Source of the DNA: Bradyrhizobium sp. MOS002
Lineage (GTDB): Bacteria > Pseudomonadota > Alphaproteobacteria > Rhizobiales > Xanthobacteraceae
Length of the DNA: 64,000 nt
NCBI RefSeq assembly: GCF_003020115.1
Contig: NZ_PYFX01000007.1
Coordinates: 62,001-126,000 of the forward strand
Direction of reading: 5' to 3'
The notes under the pieces are model-generated. The model did no database searches. It worked only from the letters and a program-made list of their open reading frames with translations, and was not told where the DNA came from. Each line of letters opens with the position of its first letter. Position 1 is the stretch's first letter. A program made the position numbers and the translations under genes. This document shows positions 1-14,021 of this stretch, in pieces.

Positions 1-230
1 CCAAGGGAAGCGAAATCTGTCAGGAAGCCCCGGATAGCTCACGGCTATCTCGCAAACGCACGCGCTCCGAAACATGCGAAATCGAAACTCGAAAGACGCC
101 GGCGGCGCGAGACACGTCCCCGTGGTTCTCCGACCAAGAACAGAGTTCCTGGACCGGGCAATGGCGCCTTCCGGCGCGCGGCGGCATGTGCCTTGCTTGG
201 CCCGATGACGGTCAACAACATGGGCGCGTC

Positions 231-488
231 ATGCCGGGCATTCCCCGCCGCTATTCTCATTTCGTGTTCGGAATCATCCAGTCCGGACTGACCTCGCTGA
301 TCGCCGCGGGCATCGCCAGCTTTCCCGCAGGGAGCGCGCTGGACTTCCTCGCGCACTGGCTGGTGTCGTGGCTGATCGCATGGGCGGCGATGCTGCCGAT
401 CGTGCTGCTCGCGGCGCCGGCGATCCGCGCCTTCTCGCTGCGCCTGACGCAGGAGGAGGATGGTTCGCAAACCGGCCGGCCGGCATGA
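231..488 (+). CDS. DUF2798 family small membrane protein
   Basis: An 85-residue protein with two hydrophobic segments, roughly residues 8-30 and 45-70, separated by a short polar stretch. The pattern HFVFGIIQSGLTSLIAAGIA followed by a second segment ending near AIRAF matches my memory of the DUF2798 family of two-TM inner-membrane proteins, whose function is unknown. I chose the ATG at 231 because the conserved part begins right after it; an upstream ATG at 186 would add an arginine-poor, unconserved leader. The tail after residue 73 is polar. No operon partner is evident, and a minus-strand terminator lies just downstream. Confidence 0.75.
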   Translation: MPGIPRRYSHFVFGIIQSGLTSLIAAGIASFPAGSALDFLAHWLVSWLIAWAAMLPIVLLAAPAIRAFSLRLTQEEDGSQTGRPA

Positions 489-499
489 AAATCGGCATG

Positions 500-532
500 A
501 AAAAAACCCCGCCTGGGGAGAGCCAAGCGGGG
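500..532 (-). terminator. Rho-independent terminator with no obvious gene in front
   Basis: Read on the minus strand, CCCCGC and GCGGGG arms (plus 507-512 and 527-532), extended by a three-pair inner stem, are followed by seven T residues (plus 500-506). This is one of the clearest intrinsic terminators in the window. The gene it serves must lie on the minus strand to the right, where only short ORFs are visible, so it may end a small RNA or a small-protein mRNA. Confidence 0.75.
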
Positions 533-599
533 AGAAGGTTATTGGAGGCTGAGGTGCTGGGCTGCAACACCGTAGCCGGACGACCCTAGCCGGCTCGGC

Positions 600-689
600 T
601 TACGACAGCCTGACAAGGCTCGACAGCAGCAGCGAAAGTTGGAGGTCGGAGGCCGCAGACTGGCCCCGCACCGGTCCCAATTTCGACAT
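600..689 (-). CDS. Possible 29-residue small ORF upstream of terminator
   Basis: An ATG at 689 opens a 30-codon frame starting MSKLGPVRGQ, with a leucine- and serine-rich second half, ending in TAA at 600-602. It is not covered by any longer convincing gene and lies about 70 bp before the strong minus-strand terminator at 500-532. No good Shine-Dalgarno sequence is visible, and the length is within what chance would give, so it is offered only as a candidate explanation for the orphan terminator. A non-coding RNA is an equal alternative. Confidence 0.25.
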   Translation of the reverse strand: MSKLGPVRGQSAASDLQLSLLLSSLVRLS

Positions 690-784
690 CCGTTCGCACA
701 ACTCAGGACACAACCGCAGGCGAGATTTCGCAGCGACGGTGCTGCCGTGGGGGAAACGTGGCGCGCCGGCAACGGGGTGGCATC

Positions 785-874
785 ATGGACAACGTAGAGC
801 GGTCATTCGCCGCCGCGACGGCGGCTGGCTTTGTCGTGCTGGTGATCGGCATTGGGTTGCTGGTTCTGCTGTAG
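785..874 (+). CDS. Possible 29-residue single-pass membrane peptide
   Basis: An ATG at 785 opens a 30-codon frame starting MDNVERSFAA and ending in an uninterrupted hydrophobic stretch (GFVVLVIGIGLLVLL) followed by TAG. The arrangement of a short charged N-terminus and one transmembrane helix at the C-terminus is typical of small membrane proteins. The G-rich sequence before the start is only a weak ribosome-binding site. A short inverted repeat, GAAAGGC/GCCTTTC, at 908-929 could mark the transcript end. Chance cannot be excluded, but it is the most gene-like feature in the 489-1032 gap. Confidence 0.4.
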   Translation: MDNVERSFAAATAAGFVVLVIGIGLLVLL

Positions 875-1032
875 GAGGTGTGGGGGCCGGGAGACGGCTC
901 CGGGGTGGAAAGGCCCATGCGCGCCTTTCAAAAACACGAAAACAACCCCATGCACAGTAGCCCGCCCTTGTTAAATCAATTGGTTATTGGTGGTATCGGC
1001 GGTCGATCCGGTACCGTCGCCAGCCGGCGGCC

Positions 1033-1200
1033 TTAGTGAACCTTGATCGCGTCCAGCGGCAAACGGAGCTCGGCGGCACGCTCTTCGCGGTCCTTCTTGC
1101 GGAACTCGTTTTCCTTGCGCTCGAACTTGCTCATCTCCTCCTGCGCGGCCTCCAGCAGCGGATTGCGCCGGGTCGTATCGTGATGCGTATTTTCCGTCAT
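1033..1200 (-). CDS. Small charged hypothetical protein
   Basis: A 55-residue, highly charged protein beginning MTENTHHDTTRR and containing a predicted helical stretch rich in Glu, Lys and Arg (about residues 14-45, with KFERKENEFRKKDREER). No domain is recognised. The ATG at 1200 is preferred over an upstream in-frame start at 1233 because the extra 11 residues overlap likely promoter sequence. It is divergent from recA, with about 250 bp between them containing the recA SOS box. Confidence 0.55.
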   Translation of the reverse strand: MTENTHHDTTRRNPLLEAAQEEMSKFERKENEFRKKDREERAAELRLPLDAIKVH

Positions 1201-1340
1201 GACAGAAGTCCCCAGAGTTGCGGTCCGATCCAAGAGAAGGCCGCAGACCGCGAAAGGTTCGGTGCCTCAGGATTACGGAATTCTGACGGCGCGCAGCTCA
1301 ACCGTCCTTGATGCACGTCATGGCCCCAAAATCTGCAAAA

Positions 1341-1355
1341 GAACATATTGCGAAC
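1341..1355 (+). promoter_or_regulatory. LexA (SOS) box of recA
   Basis: GAAC-ATATTGC-GAAC is an exact match to the alphaproteobacterial LexA site (GAAC-N7-GAAC, equivalent to GTTC-N7-GTTC). It lies 94 bp upstream of the recA ATG. A further GAAC half-site follows at 1359-1362. This predicts LexA repression and DNA-damage induction of recA. Confidence 0.9.
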
Positions 1356-1448
1356 CTAGAACAAATAGGGTACATTGGTTTTATCGCCGCGCCGCCTCGC
1401 CAATCGTTTGTCCCTCACGCGAATCCTCGTCATAAGGAGCACGACCCG

Positions 1449-2537
<1,089 letters not shown>

Positions 2538-2569
2538 GCCTAAACGCGGCGAGTATTTCGCGAGGAGCG

Positions 2570-2618
2570 GGCGCTGAGGACGTTGAGTTGCCGACGTCTT
2601 CGGCGCCTGTTTCGTTTT
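2570..2618 (+). terminator. Probable recA terminator
   Basis: Two stacked stems, GGCGC/GCGCC (2570-2574, 2603-2607) enclosing GACGT/ACGTC (2579-2583, 2594-2598), are followed by the T-rich TGTTTCGTTTT. It sits 32 bp after the recA stop codon. The stem is interrupted by an internal loop, so efficiency is uncertain. Confidence 0.55.
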
Positions 2619-2798
2619 GCGTGGGGTGAGCGGGGCCATGAAGAACCTGATCCTGACCAGTTCCTCCGGTCTTAGTCTCACAACCCGATCAAACATTGGG
2701 GGGGCGGGACTGAATTGACCAACGAGCGGCTCTGGCGATGGGATCGCGAGACGCGGTCGCTGGTCAAGCCCTGACATGCATCCAGAGTGCAGGGGTCG

Positions 2799-2920
2799 GT
2801 AGGGTGGGCAAAGGCGCGCAAGTGCCGTGCCCACCATATCTCAACTCAGACCAAGGAGGTGGGCACGCTTCCGCCTTCGCTCTTCGAGCTACGGCGGACG
2901 AGTCGCTTTGCCCACCCTAC
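2799..2920. repeat. Palindromic intergenic repeat (GTAGGGTGGGCAAAG type)
   Basis: The outer arms GTAGGGTGGGCAAAG (2799-2813) and CTTTGCCCACCCTAC (2906-2920) are a perfect 15-bp inverted repeat. A second inner pair, GTGCCCACC/GGTGGGCAC, lies at about 2827-2835 and 2857-2865. The element fills the convergent gap between recA and gcvP and would fold into a long hairpin in either transcript. The rest of the 2619-2937 gap holds nothing I can call. Confidence 0.85.
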
Positions 2921-2937
2921 GAAACCTCCGTCGGGTC

Positions 2938-5805
<2,868 letters not shown>

Positions 5806-5828
5806 GGGTCCTCGCTTTAGATGTTCTT

Positions 5829-5929
5829 GTCGTGCCCCGCGCAGGCGGGGCACCCAGTAAACGCAGCCGGTCGCGATAGAGCCGAGAAGCCGCGGCGTAC
5901 TGGATCACCCGCCTTCGCGGGTGATGACA
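5829..5929. repeat. Palindromic repeat between gcvH and gcvP
   Basis: Complementary arms: TGTCGTGCCCCGCGCAGGCG at 5829-5848 and a related inverted sequence ending GCGGGTGATGACA at 5929, each with its own small hairpin (CCCCGC/GCGGGG and ACCCGC/GCGGGT). It lies inside the gcv operon, in the only large gap, so it could affect mRNA stability or relative GcvP output. Confidence 0.7.
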
Positions 5930-5961
5930 CCGAGTATCCGGCGGCTGCTTGCCTCATATCC

Positions 5962-6330
5962 TCACGCCGTATGTGCCTTATACGCAGCCTCATCCATGAG
6001 GCCGCCGAGCTCGCTCTTGTCGGCAATCTTGATCTTGAAGAACCAGGCCGCGCCTTGCGCATCCGAGTTCACCAGCGCGGGCTCGGCGGTGAGCGCAGCG
6101 TTATTCTCGAGCACTTCGCCCGTAACGGGCGCGTAGACGTCCGATGCGGCCTTCACCGATTCCACGACGGCGGCGGCTTCGGTCTTCTTCAGCGTGCGGC
6201 CGACCTTGGGCAATTCGACGAATACGACGTCGCCGAGCTGCGATTGCGCGTAGTCGGTGATGCCGACGGTGGCGACATCGCCGTCGATCGCGAGCCATTC
6301 GTGGTCGGAGGTGTAGAGCGTCGTGGTCAT
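5962..6330 (-). CDS. gcvH: Glycine cleavage system H protein
   Basis: A lipoyl carrier of 122 residues that shuttles the methylamine group between GcvP, GcvT and the lipoamide dehydrogenase. The lipoylation site is K60, in the VVESVKAASDVYAPVTGEV motif. The protein begins MTTTLYTSDHEWL, the usual H-protein start. The start lies 11 bp after the gcvT stop, so the two are translated from one transcript. No oddities were seen. Confidence 0.97.
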   Translation of the reverse strand: MTTTLYTSDHEWLAIDGDVATVGITDYAQSQLGDVVFVELPKVGRTLKKTEAAAVVESVKAASDVYAPVTGEVLENNAALTAEPALVNSDAQGAAWFFKIKIADKSELGGLMDEAAYKAHTA

Positions 6331-6341
6331 TTTCTCAGTCC

Positions 6342-7490
6342 TCAGCGTTTGTAGGTGTTTTTCACGAAGGGCATGGCGGCGATTTGCACGGCCAGGCGTT
6401 GGCCGCGCACTTCGGCGAACAGCTTTGTGTCGATCGCGCTCGATGCGACGGGCACATAGCCCATCGCGACCGGCGCATTCAGGCTGGGGCCGAAACCACC
6501 CGAGGTGACCTTTCCGATCGGCTCGCCGGAGGTCGCGTCCGCAAACAGCAGCGCGCCTTCGCGCACCGGCGCGCGGCCCTCGGTGCGCAGGCCGACGCGG
6601 CGGCGGGATGCGCCGCGGTCGAAATGGGCCAGAATCTTTTCCGCGCCGGGGAAGCCGCCGGCGCGCGCGCCACCGCTGCGGCGGCTCTTCTGCACCGACC
6701 ATTCCAGTGCGGCCTCGACCGGCGTGGTTTCGATGTCGATGTCGTGGCCGTAGAGGCAGAGCCCGGCCTCGAGCCGCAGGCTGTCACGGGCCCCTAAGCC
6801 GATTGGCATCACATCAGGGTTTTCCAGCAGCGTCTTGGCGAGGCGCTCCGCATCGCCGGCAGGAACCGAAATCTCGAACCCGTCCTCGCCGGTGTAGCCG
6901 GACCGCGAGACGAAGCAGTCGAGGTCGGCAACCCGGTGCGGGCCGGAATCCATGAACTTCATGGCAGGTGCTTCTGCACATAATTTCGCCAGCGCCGATT
7001 CCGCCTTCGGCCCCTGCAGCGCGATCAGCGCGCGGTCGGCAAGCTGCTCGATGACGCAATCGTCTGAGAGATTCGCGCGCAGATGCGCCTCGTCCTCGGC
7101 CTTGCAGGCGGCGTTGACGACCAGGAAGAGGTGATCGCCGAAATTGGCGACCATCAGATCGTCCAGAATCCCGCCGTCGGCATTGGTGAACTGGGCGTAG
7201 CGCTGCCGGCCCGGCGCAATCGCGACGATGTCCTGCGGCACCAGCCGTTCCAGCGCGCGGGCGGCGTCCTCGACCTTGCCGGATTTCGGCCTGAGTGCGA
7301 TCTGGCCCATGTGGGAGACGTCGAACAGGCCGGCTGCGTTGCGGGTATGAAGGTGCTCCTTCAGGACTCCGGCCGGATATTGCACCGGCATGTCATAGCC
7401 CGCGAACGGCACCATCTTGCCGCCGAGCGAGACATGGAGCCCGTGAAGGGGCGTCTGTTTAAGTGAATCTTGGTCGTCACGCGCAAGCAT
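6342..7490 (-). CDS. gcvT: Aminomethyltransferase, T protein
   Basis: The tetrahydrofolate-dependent T protein releases ammonia and forms methylene-THF from the aminomethyl group on GcvH. The 382-residue chain has the N-terminal KQTPLHGLHVSLGGKMVPFAGYDMPVQY pattern cut at family-typical positions, FDVSHMGQ, and the folate-site region with SRSGYTGEDGFEI. The ATG at 7490 follows a GAGGG with good spacing; a longer in-frame start at 7550 would intrude into the riboswitch and is rejected. It is the first gene of the gcv operon, directly downstream of the glycine riboswitch. Confidence 0.96.
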   Translation of the reverse strand: MLARDDQDSLKQTPLHGLHVSLGGKMVPFAGYDMPVQYPAGVLKEHLHTRNAAGLFDVSHMGQIALRPKSGKVEDAARALERLVPQDIVAIAPGRQRYAQFTNADGGILDDLMVANFGDHLFLVVNAACKAEDEAHLRANLSDDCVIEQLADRALIALQGPKAESALAKLCAEAPAMKFMDSGPHRVADLDCFVSRSGYTGEDGFEISVPAGDAERLAKTLLENPDVMPIGLGARDSLRLEAGLCLYGHDIDIETTPVEAALEWSVQKSRRSGGARAGGFPGAEKILAHFDRGASRRRVGLRTEGRAPVREGALLFADATSGEPIGKVTSGGFGPSLNAPVAMGYVPVASSAIDTKLFAEVRGQRLAVQIAAMPFVKNTYKR

Positions 7491-7550
7491 CGGGGGGCCC
7501 TCGGCGGTTCCCCGGGAACGATTTCCCGTGGACACCAGTCGAAGCCCCAT

Positions 7551-7720
7551 CTGTCGCTGTGCCTGAGAGTATTATCCCGTCGGCGGACGCAATCCGGACC
7601 TAAGTCCGTCGGCGCCTCTTTCCAGATGCTGTCAAAGCCACGCGGTCCGTTTGCCTGAGAGTTTCCGGGGCGGTTGCTCCTTCGGCGCCGGCTACCAGTG
7701 CCGGTCTCTCCCGACGTGGC
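7551..7720 (-). promoter_or_regulatory. Tandem glycine riboswitch
   Basis: Read on the minus strand, two aptamer-like units follow each other. The first starts GGGAGAGACCGGC near 7711 and closes with ACTCTCAGGCAAA near 7653-7661. The second starts GGAAAGAGGCGCC near 7623 and closes with ACTCTCAGGC at 7561-7569. These paired GGAGAG and CTCTCAGGC signatures, in tandem, are the hallmark of the cooperative glycine riboswitch. The unit ends about 60 bp before the gcvT ATG, where an expression platform could act. It predicts glycine-induced expression of gcvTHP. Confidence 0.93.
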
Positions 7721-7945
7721 CGTACGATACAGATGGGTAAAGACCACAGGCCGACCAAGCCTGTCAACGCGGGCCTTGCGGCTTTCAACGGGATTACGCG
7801 ACTGCGGCAACGCTTTGATCTCTCTGCACAGTTTCTGGACAGCGAAGCTGGCCTTGTCTAAAAGCGCTTTGGCCCGCAGATATCACCCCAAACTCGCGGT
7901 TTGGATGGCTGGGAAGCGGGCCCAAGCACACCCGATTGGATGAAC

Positions 7946-10639
<2,694 letters not shown>

Positions 10640-10643
10640 GCAG

Positions 10644-11870
10644 GTGCGCCCCGTTCCGCGAGGACGTGGCTCAACCGATCCCAATCTGAGGGATCGCCTC
10701 TACGAATTGCTGGAGCACGATCCGCTGGCCTATTCGGTCGGGTCGCGCTTCATCCAGCTGATCATCGGCGTCATCGTGCTCGACGTGGTCGCGATGATCC
10801 TTGCCTCGGTGCCGGAGCTGGACGCGCAGCTCGGCATGCTGTTTTCGGCGATCACCATCCTGTCCGTGATCGTGTTCGCGCTGGAATATGCCGCGCGGCT
10901 GTGGACCGTGGCGGGCCACACCCAGCGCACGGCGTCCGCGCTGTCGGACCGGCTCGGCTATGTCTTCTCCGCACTCGGCATCATCGATCTCCTCGCGTTC
11001 CTGCCGGCTGCGATCGTGCTCGCCACGGGCCGGCATGCGACGCTGGCAGCCCTCGGCGTGCTGCCGTTCTTCAAGCTGGTGCGCTACTCGCCCGCGATGC
11101 GCTCGCTGCTCGCCGCCGTCCATGCCGAGCGGCGGGCGCTGATCGGCTGCATCGTCATCCTGATCGGCGCGGTTCTGACGTTTGCCTCGCTGCTCTACGC
11201 CATCGAGCGCGACGTGCAGCCGGACAAGCTCGGCACCATCCCGCAGGCGATGTGGTGGGCGATCGTGACGCTCGGCACCGTCGGCTACGGCGACGTCGTG
11301 CCGGTGACGGCGCTCGGAAAGTTCATCTCCGTCTTCACCATCATCAGCGGATTTGCGATGATCGCGCTGCCGGTCGCGATCATCTCAACGGCCTTTGCGG
11401 AAGAGGTGAAGCGGCGCGATTTCGTGGTCACCTGGGGCATGCTGGCGCGGGTGCCGCTGTTCTCGCATCTCAGCGCATCCGAGATCGCCGACATCATGCG
11501 GCTGCTGCGCGCACGCACCATCGAGCAGGGGGAAATCCTGGTGCGGCGTGGCGATGCGGCTTCGTCGATGTATTTCATCACCGCCGGCGAGGTCGAGATC
11601 ACGCTGCCAAACCAGCAGGTGCGGCTCGCGGATGGCACCTTCTTCGGCGAGATCGCGCTGCTGCACAAAACAAAACGCAGCGGCACGGTGACGGCGACGC
11701 GCAAGACCCGGCTGCTGGTGCTCGACGCCCAGGACTTTCACGCCCTGATCGAGCGCATGCCGACGCTCGCCGCGCATGTCCACAAGACGGCGAAGGCCCG
11801 GCTGGAGGGCAGCGGCGACCTTGCGGTGGCGGAGCTGGCGCAAGCGGAGCGCGAAGGCACCGACCGCTGA
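10644..11870 (+). CDS. Cyclic nucleotide-gated potassium channel (MlotiK1 type)
   Basis: A 408-residue inner-membrane channel: six transmembrane segments (about residues 30-250), a pore loop with the K+ selectivity filter TVGYGD (residues 212-217) in AMWWAIVTLGTVGYGDVVP, and a C-terminal cyclic-nucleotide-binding domain with the phosphate-binding cassette FFGEIALLHKTKRSGT. This architecture matches the rhizobial MlotiK1 channel, gated by cAMP. The S4-like segment is arginine-poor, as expected for a non-voltage-gated member. It starts with GTG 4 bp after alaS. It may respond to cAMP; no cyclase is encoded nearby. Confidence 0.92.
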   Translation: MRPVPRGRGSTDPNLRDRLYELLEHDPLAYSVGSRFIQLIIGVIVLDVVAMILASVPELDAQLGMLFSAITILSVIVFALEYAARLWTVAGHTQRTASALSDRLGYVFSALGIIDLLAFLPAAIVLATGRHATLAALGVLPFFKLVRYSPAMRSLLAAVHAERRALIGCIVILIGAVLTFASLLYAIERDVQPDKLGTIPQAMWWAIVTLGTVGYGDVVPVTALGKFISVFTIISGFAMIALPVAIISTAFAEEVKRRDFVVTWGMLARVPLFSHLSASEIADIMRLLRARTIEQGEILVRRGDAASSMYFITAGEVEITLPNQQVRLADGTFFGEIALLHKTKRSGTVTATRKTRLLVLDAQDFHALIERMPTLAAHVHKTAKARLEGSGDLAVAELAQAEREGTDR

Positions 11871-11874
11871 GTGC

Positions 11875-12369
11875 TCAGCCCTTCTTCAGGAAAACATACT
11901 CGGCCGAATAGGGCGCGCTCTTGAAATCGCCGGCCTTGTCGCAAGAACCCTCAAGCTTACCGCCATGGGTGTTGATGCGCTGAACCGTGGTAACGGGCGT
12001 GAGGACGCCGCTGCCGCGGTGGGCGGTCACTTCCAGCTTCAGCCAGGCGATGTCGTTCGCGGTCGTGCCCGGCGCGTTGCCGATGGCCTTGCCGACCACG
12101 GCGCTGCCGTCGGCATGCTCCCAGTTCGGCCCGGCATAGTGACGGCCAACCGTCTTGCCCTCGGCGAGCAGCGTCGCGATCGGCTCGCGAAAGGCCCAGG
12201 CGAGCTTGCCGTCGGTGCCGGCCTTGCACTCATAGACCTGCGCGCCCTCGGCGTGGACGCTGAGCACGACAGTCTCGCCTGGAGCTGCGATGGCGTCGGG
12301 AAGCGGGTCGGCGGCCAAAGCCGGTCCAGCGAGCAGCAACAGGCAGGGGACGGCAAGCTTGATTGACAT
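11875..12369 (-). CDS. DUF3455 domain secreted protein
   Basis: A 164-residue protein with a Sec signal peptide (MSIKLAVPCLLLLAGPALAA, cleavage near residue 20) and a single DUF3455-like domain: VHAEGAQVYECKAG, WAFREPIATLL, GRHYAGPNWEHADGSAVVGK, and a C-terminal GSCDKAGDFKSAPYSAEYVF. Two cysteines could form a disulfide in the periplasm. The function of the family is unknown. The ATG at 12369 follows GGAGA. The gene converges with the K+ channel gene, with only 4 bp between stop codons. Confidence 0.85.
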   Translation of the reverse strand: MSIKLAVPCLLLLAGPALAADPLPDAIAAPGETVVLSVHAEGAQVYECKAGTDGKLAWAFREPIATLLAEGKTVGRHYAGPNWEHADGSAVVGKAIGNAPGTTANDIAWLKLEVTAHRGSGVLTPVTTVQRINTHGGKLEGSCDKAGDFKSAPYSAEYVFLKKG

Positions 12370-12391
12370 GGTCGCATCTCCGCGCAAGGTC

Positions 12392-12428
12392 TCAAAAAGG
12401 AACGGGCCGCGCTTGCGACGCGGCCCGT
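12392..12428 (-). terminator. icd terminator
   Basis: A perfect 10-bp inverted repeat, ACGGGCCGCG (12402-12411) and CGCGGCCCGT (12419-12428), with a 7-nt loop. On the minus strand it is followed within two bases by a CTTTTTG run. It lies 43 bp after the icd stop and upstream of the DUF3455 start. Confidence 0.8.
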
Positions 12429-12470
12429 GATGATGTCCGACCGCAGTCGGGCGAAATTGCGGATGGCAGC

Positions 12471-13685
12471 TTACGCCGCCAGCGCCTTCCCGAGGTTCTC
12501 GGCGACCTTGTCGAGGAAGCCGGTGGTCGAGAGCCAGCGCTGGTCGGCGCCGACCAGGAGCGCGAGGTCCTTGGTCATGTAGCCTTCCTCGACGGTGTCG
12601 ACGCAGACCTTCTCCAGGGTGTTCGCGAACTTGGCGAGCTCGGCATTGTTGTCGAGCTTGGCGCGGTGCGACAGGCCGCGGGTCCAGGCGAAAATCGACG
12701 CGATCGAGTTGGTCGAGGTCTCCTTGCCCTTCTGGTGCTCGCGGTAGTGGCGGGTCACCGTGCCGTGGGCGGCTTCGGCTTCCACCGTCTTGCCGTCGGG
12801 GGTGAGCAGCACCGAGGTCATCAGGCCGAGCGAGCCGTAGCCCTGCGCCACCGTGTCGGACTGCACGTCGCCGTCGTAGTTCTTGCAGGCCCAGACATAG
12901 CCGCCGGACCATTTCAGCGCCGAGGCCACCATGTCGTCGATCAGGCGGTGCTCGTAGGTCAGGCCCTTGGCCTCGAATTCCTTCTTGAACTCGCGGTCGT
13001 AGATGTCCTGGAAGATGTCCTTGAAGCGGCCGTCATAGACCTTGAGGATCGTGTTCTTGGTCGAGAGATAGACCGGGTAGTTGCGCAGCAGGCCGTAATT
13101 GAGCGAGGCGCGGGCGAAGTCGATGATGGAATCGTCGAGATTGTACATCTGCATGGCGACGCCTGCGCCGGGCGTCTTGAACACTTCCTTCTCGATCACG
13201 GTGCCGTCCTCGCCGACGAACTTCATCGTCAGCGTGCCCTTGCCCGGGAACTTGATGTCGGTGGCGCGGTACTGGTCGCCATAAGCGTGGCGGCCGATGA
13301 TGATCGGCTTGCTCCAGCCGGGAACCAGGCGCGGCACGTTCTTGCAGATGATCGGCTCGCGGAAGATCACGCCGCCGAGGATGTTGCGGATGGTGCCGTT
13401 CGGCGACTTCCACATCTGCTTGAGGTTGAACTCCTTCACCCGGGCCTCGTCCGGGGTGATGGTGGCGCACTTGACGCCGACGCCGACCTTCTTGATGGCC
13501 TCGGCGGCGTCGATGGTCACCTGATCGTTGGTGTGGTCGCGGTACTCCATTCCCAGGTCGAAATACTGCAGCTCGACATCCAGGAACGGGTTGATCAGCT
13601 TGTCCTTGATGTACTGCCAGATGATCCGGGTCATCTCGTCGCCATCGAGTTCGACGACGGGGTTGGACACCTTGATTTTTGCCAT
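12471..13685 (-). CDS. icd: NADP-dependent isocitrate dehydrogenase
   Basis: A TCA-cycle enzyme converting isocitrate to 2-oxoglutarate with NADPH formation. The 404-residue length and motifs such as NPVVELDGDEMTRIIW, KSPNGTIRNILGGVIFREPI and AHGTVTRHYREHQKG show the type II (eukaryote-like, homodimeric) family usual in alphaproteobacteria. The start ATG at 13685 gives MAKIKVSNPVV; the in-frame ATG at 13727 adds 14 unconserved residues. It is monocistronic, with its own terminator. The 336-bp gap upstream (13686-14021) holds the divergent promoters of icd and trmJ, but I see no clear operator there. Confidence 0.97.
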   Translation of the reverse strand: MAKIKVSNPVVELDGDEMTRIIWQYIKDKLINPFLDVELQYFDLGMEYRDHTNDQVTIDAAEAIKKVGVGVKCATITPDEARVKEFNLKQMWKSPNGTIRNILGGVIFREPIICKNVPRLVPGWSKPIIIGRHAYGDQYRATDIKFPGKGTLTMKFVGEDGTVIEKEVFKTPGAGVAMQMYNLDDSIIDFARASLNYGLLRNYPVYLSTKNTILKVYDGRFKDIFQDIYDREFKKEFEAKGLTYEHRLIDDMVASALKWSGGYVWACKNYDGDVQSDTVAQGYGSLGLMTSVLLTPDGKTVEAEAAHGTVTRHYREHQKGKETSTNSIASIFAWTRGLSHRAKLDNNAELAKFANTLEKVCVDTVEEGYMTKDLALLVGADQRWLSTTGFLDKVAENLGKALAA

Positions 13686-14021
13686 GATCGGGGAAGCCTC
13701 TTGGGAACGGCGCTTTTGGCGCGCCACGGGAATATCCGCCGCCTCTTAGCACCGGGACGCGGCCGGCGAAAGCCAAGGGATTATGCACTTTTAGCTCATC
13801 CAGCCTCCGCGGATGGGGGGCGGGAGCAGCCTTGCCGCGGGGCCGAGGCTGAGGTTTCAGGCGAGATTCAAAAGTCGAATTCAACCCGTTATTTCCCTTG
13901 AGAATTTCGTCAGGACAGGCAAACGACAGGCGGACGGGCAGCCGGCTCCTGGGGCGGCTTTGAATCAATTCCTGCGAGCGCCTCTCCAAGGCCTTGAGAA
14001 CCAGTGTGAAAGCGAAGCGAG

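Noticed and set aside
961..1010. FixK/FNR box in TTGTTAAATCAA near 968-979
   Set aside because: The half-site spacing is too short by two bases for TTGAT-N4-ATCAA, and no gene is correctly placed.
1308..1448. Longer RecA N-terminus from an upstream ATG
   Set aside because: It would translate through the SOS box and ignores the AAGGAG in front of the ATG at 1449.
2799..2920. CRISPR-like or tRNA-like origin for the palindromic repeats
   Set aside because: The elements are single inverted repeats of different families, not direct repeats with spacers, and none has tRNA cloverleaf features.
12363..13901. A 512-codon plus-strand frame opposite icd
   Set aside because: Antisense shadow of icd; it also crosses the icd terminator and promoter.
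13686..14021. Hidden gene or riboswitch between icd and trmJ
   Set aside because: No open frame with a ribosome site and no convincing paired structure was seen; it reads as an ordinary divergent promoter gap.
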